Source of the DNA: Acidimicrobiaceae bacterium
GTDB lineage: Bacteria > Actinomycetota > Acidimicrobiia > Acidimicrobiales > UBA8592
Direction of reading: 5' to 3'
DNA: 8,726 nucleotides
Assembly (NCBI GenBank): GCA_002703045.1
Contig: PAEG01000022.1
Location: 22,173-30,898 of the forward strand
This document shows positions 7,454 through 8,726 of the stretch, one piece after another. The translations under genes and the position numbers were made by a program. Each line of letters begins with the position of its first letter. Within the stretch, counting starts at the first letter, position 1. The notes under the pieces were generated by a model. That model was given only the letters and a program-made list of their open reading frames with translations, searched no databases and was not told the origin of the DNA.

Positions 7454-7457
7454 GATA

Positions 7458-7462
7458 TTCCT
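7458..7462 (-). promoter_or_regulatory. Ribosome binding site deciding the pstA start
   Basis: AGGAA on the minus strand overlaps the pstC TAG stop (7461-7463) and precedes the ATG at 7451-7453 by four bases. This arrangement is typical of translational coupling and favours the ATG over the upstream in-frame TTG at 7499-7501. Confidence 0.6.
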
Positions 7463-8393
7463 AGTAAACCATTCGGACTTTTCGGACGAACCGGTCTGCA
7501 ATCAGGTTCAGAAGCAGTGTAATAACAAAAAGCAAAAGCCCAAGGAAATAGAGGCTTTGAAGGGCTACGCCTTCTGATAAGCGATCTGACGGAGCTGTAG
7601 TGGCAGCCATTGCTGCAGTTACAACTGTTCCTGATTCAAATGCTGAGGCTGTGAATTGTGCCTGGTTGCCCCCACCGCCTGCTGCGAGAAATACAACCAT
7701 CGTTTCTCCGATAGCTCTTGAGACCCCGATGATAAATGCTGCAACTAAACCAGAGATAGCGGCTGGGATCGTAATGCGAATGGTTGTTGTTACTCGTTTG
7801 GCACCGAGTCCAGCTGAAGCTTCACGAAGTGAACTTGGTACTGCAGCTAAAGCATCTTCGGAAACTGACGCAATCAATGGGACAGTAAGTATCCCAACAC
7901 CTATTCCGGCAGCTGCAAGAGTGAATCCGGGGGCATCTGCGTTGAGATTTTGGACGATGTTAGGAGTAACCCATCGCAAAGCAAAGAAACCTAACACCAC
8001 TGAAGGGATTCCGGCGAGGATTTCCAAAAGGGGTTTTAGCCATTTCCTTACAGTAGGGTTTGCGTATTCAGAAAGGTAGATTGCCGAAGCTAGCCCAATT
8101 GGTATCGCGACGAGCATTGCAATACCAGTAACGATCAAAGATCCCACCAGAGGTGTTTTGAGGTCATATTCGTTAAACGGCGGCGCCCATTGATCTCCCC
8201 ATAGCCATCCAATCTCAATTCCGTCAATAAATGTCCAAGCTTCGAACACCAGAGAAAGAACAATTAAGATACTTACGAGCAGTGAAACATACGCTGTGAT
8301 ACGGAATGTTGTGCTGACGATCCGTTCTCTTCTGTTCCTAGCTGGCGAGCCGGTAAGATCACCGATTTCTAAATTACCAAACGTCTGAGACAC
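7461..8393 (-). CDS. pstC: Phosphate ABC transporter permease PstC
   Basis: This 310-residue inner-membrane permease begins at GTG (8391-8393). Before it the minus strand reads AAAAGAAAG, a weak ribosome site about nine bases from the GTG. The first 30 residues are hydrophilic. Six helices follow near 33-52, 84-106, 122-141, 158-176, 211-231 and 280-300. The EAA loop at 179-211 (EDALAAVPSSLREASAGLGA, then IRITIP) is the PstB docking site, followed by GVSRAIGETMVV, a PstC hallmark. The loop at 237-272 between the last two helices is Gly/Ala/Thr-rich and extracytoplasmic, and the protein ends with a short basic tail. It pairs with PstA to form the channel for phosphate delivered by PstS. It is separated from pstS by a strong hairpin, whereas the downstream genes are tightly packed. 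Confidence 0.95.
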   Translation of the reverse strand: MSQTFGNLEIGDLTGSPARNRRERIVSTTFRITAYVSLLVSILIVLSLVFEAWTFIDGIEIGWLWGDQWAPPFNEYDLKTPLVGSLIVTGIAMLVAIPIGLASAIYLSEYANPTVRKWLKPLLEILAGIPSVVLGFFALRWVTPNIVQNLNADAPGFTLAAAGIGVGILTVPLIASVSEDALAAVPSSLREASAGLGAKRVTTTIRITIPAAISGLVAAFIIGVSRAIGETMVVFLAAGGGGNQAQFTASAFESGTVVTAAMAATTAPSDRLSEGVALQSLYFLGLLLFVITLLLNLIADRFVRKVRMVY

Positions 8394-8416
8394 TACTACT
8401 AACTTTCTTTTAATTT

Positions 8417-8450
8417 GATCGGGACTGGGGTAAATCCCCCAGTCCCGATC
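8417..8450 (-). terminator. Strong 14-bp hairpin between pstS and pstC (attenuator or mRNA-protecting structure)
   Basis: The arms at 8417-8430 (GATCGGGACTGGGG) and 8437-8450 (its exact reverse complement) form a perfect 14-bp stem with a 6-base loop. The stem is far more GC-rich than its surroundings. On the minus strand, in the direction of pstS-pstC transcription, the stem is followed by A-rich sequence and not by a U-tract, so it is not a canonical complete terminator. On the plus strand a short T-run occurs only about ten bases later. It lies 39 bases after the pstS stop. Partial termination, or protection of the pstS 3' end against exonucleases, would give PstS in excess over the permease, as is known for other binding-protein operons. 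The structure is certain; its function is inferred. Confidence 0.75.
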
Positions 8451-8489
8451 TCATCACACTTTTAATGACTTTGCAGAATCTTTAGGTAA

Positions 8490-8726
8490 TTAACCCTTAG
8501 CGCCTGCCCAGGCTGCGTCTGAAGCTGCCTTGATGTCAGAAGGTAATGCTACGTATCCAACACCGGGTCCGAACGCATTTTCGACACCATCTTGGTATCC
8601 ATCACCTAGGTAATAGTCTACGTATGAGACGAGAGCTGGATTTTCAGCAGCTTTGTCAGTGTTGACGTAGATGTAAAGTGAACGGCTTACTGGGTAACTT
8701 CCATCAGCAATAGTTGCTAGTGATGG
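8490..8726 (-). CDS. pstS: Phosphate ABC transporter substrate-binding protein PstS, C-terminal part (cut by the window edge)
   Basis: The last 78 codons of an open frame run off the right edge of the window and end at TAA (8490-8492). The fragment contains TIADGSYPVSRSLYIYVN (fragment residues 5-22), which matches the YP-x-SR-x-L-x-x-YV motif of phosphate-binding proteins of the PBP-like/TIGR02136 type. Further on it has FGPGVGYVALPSDI (54-67), the usual C-terminal VGYVPLP block. Mature PstS proteins are about 280-350 residues, so roughly three quarters, including the signal peptide or lipobox, lie outside the window. PstS binds phosphate outside the cytoplasmic membrane and hands it to PstC-PstA. 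It is the first visible gene of the operon; the promoter and any PHO box must lie to the right of 8726. Confidence 0.93.
   Translation of the reverse strand, partial: PSLATIADGSYPVSRSLYIYVNTDKAAENPALVSYVDYYLGDGYQDGVENAFGPGVGYVALPSDIKAASDAAWAGAKG

Noticed and set aside
7600..8079. Open reading frame of 159 codons on the plus strand opposite pstC
   Set aside because: It is antisense to a certain gene, has an Ala/Thr/Pro-rich composition that mirrors the permease codons, and shows no recognisable domain or ribosome site. The similar frames opposite pstB (5690-6112), senX3 (3943-4377), phoU (5087-5416) and the MFS gene (1673-1990) are rejected for the same reason.
8417..8450. Hairpin read as a standard Rho-independent terminator for pstS
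   Set aside because: The minus strand continues with AAATTAAAAGAAA and not a U-run, and pstC must be transcribed from upstream because I see no promoter in the short remaining gap. It is therefore described as attenuating or protective.
1..8726. Search for mobile elements, tRNA genes, CRISPR arrays, toxin-antitoxin pairs or phage genes
   Set aside because: By reading, none was found; all the sequence is accounted for by the listed genes and short gaps.

Overview
The window looks like chromosomal DNA from a free-living actinobacterium. The opening gene belongs to a zincin-like metalloprotease family that I know mainly from Actinobacteria. The two-component pair is of the SenX3/RegX3 type, and the MFS transporter carries a segment I associate with actinobacterial proteins. 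Base composition is clearly less GC-rich than Streptomyces or Mycobacterium (judged by eye, not counted). I would guess a marine or freshwater Acidimicrobiia-like lineage, but that is inference and no rRNA or marker gene is present to settle it.

Layout. Positions 1-77 are a leader with an extended -10 promoter candidate. Positions 78-1238 (+) encode the HEXXH metalloprotease. Only 19 bases separate it from a long minus-strand block that fills the rest of the window. In transcription order (right to left) that block is: the 3' end of pstS (cut by the window edge), a 14-bp intergenic hairpin, pstC, pstA, pstB, phoU, a senX3-type histidine kinase, a regX3-type response regulator, and a 12-helix MFS transporter that converges on the protease gene.

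The minus-strand block is a complete phosphate-starvation module. PstS captures phosphate outside the membrane, PstC and PstA form the channel, and PstB supplies ATP hydrolysis. PhoU relays the transport state to the kinase, and the kinase/regulator pair adjusts transcription of phosphate-acquisition genes. Spacings from pstC to phoU are 7-21 bases with good Shine-Dalgarno signals, as expected for one polycistronic mRNA. The pstS-pstC gap is longer and holds the hairpin, a layout that usually lets the binding protein be made in excess of the permease. The phoU-senX3 gap (55 bases) contains a plausible internal promoter. The regX3-MFS gap (57 bases) contains a perfect 9-bp inverted repeat overlapping a -10-like element placed exactly for leaderless transcription from the MFS GTG codon.

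I see no mobile element, CRISPR array, RNA gene, prophage or clearly novel multi-gene system. The points worth a second look are regulatory (the hairpin, the inverted repeat, the internal promoter) and organisational (fully co-directional pstSCAB-phoU-senX3-regX3, a kinase with no extracytoplasmic sensor, and an MFS gene at the end of the Pho cluster). No gap longer than 300 bases lacks a gene.
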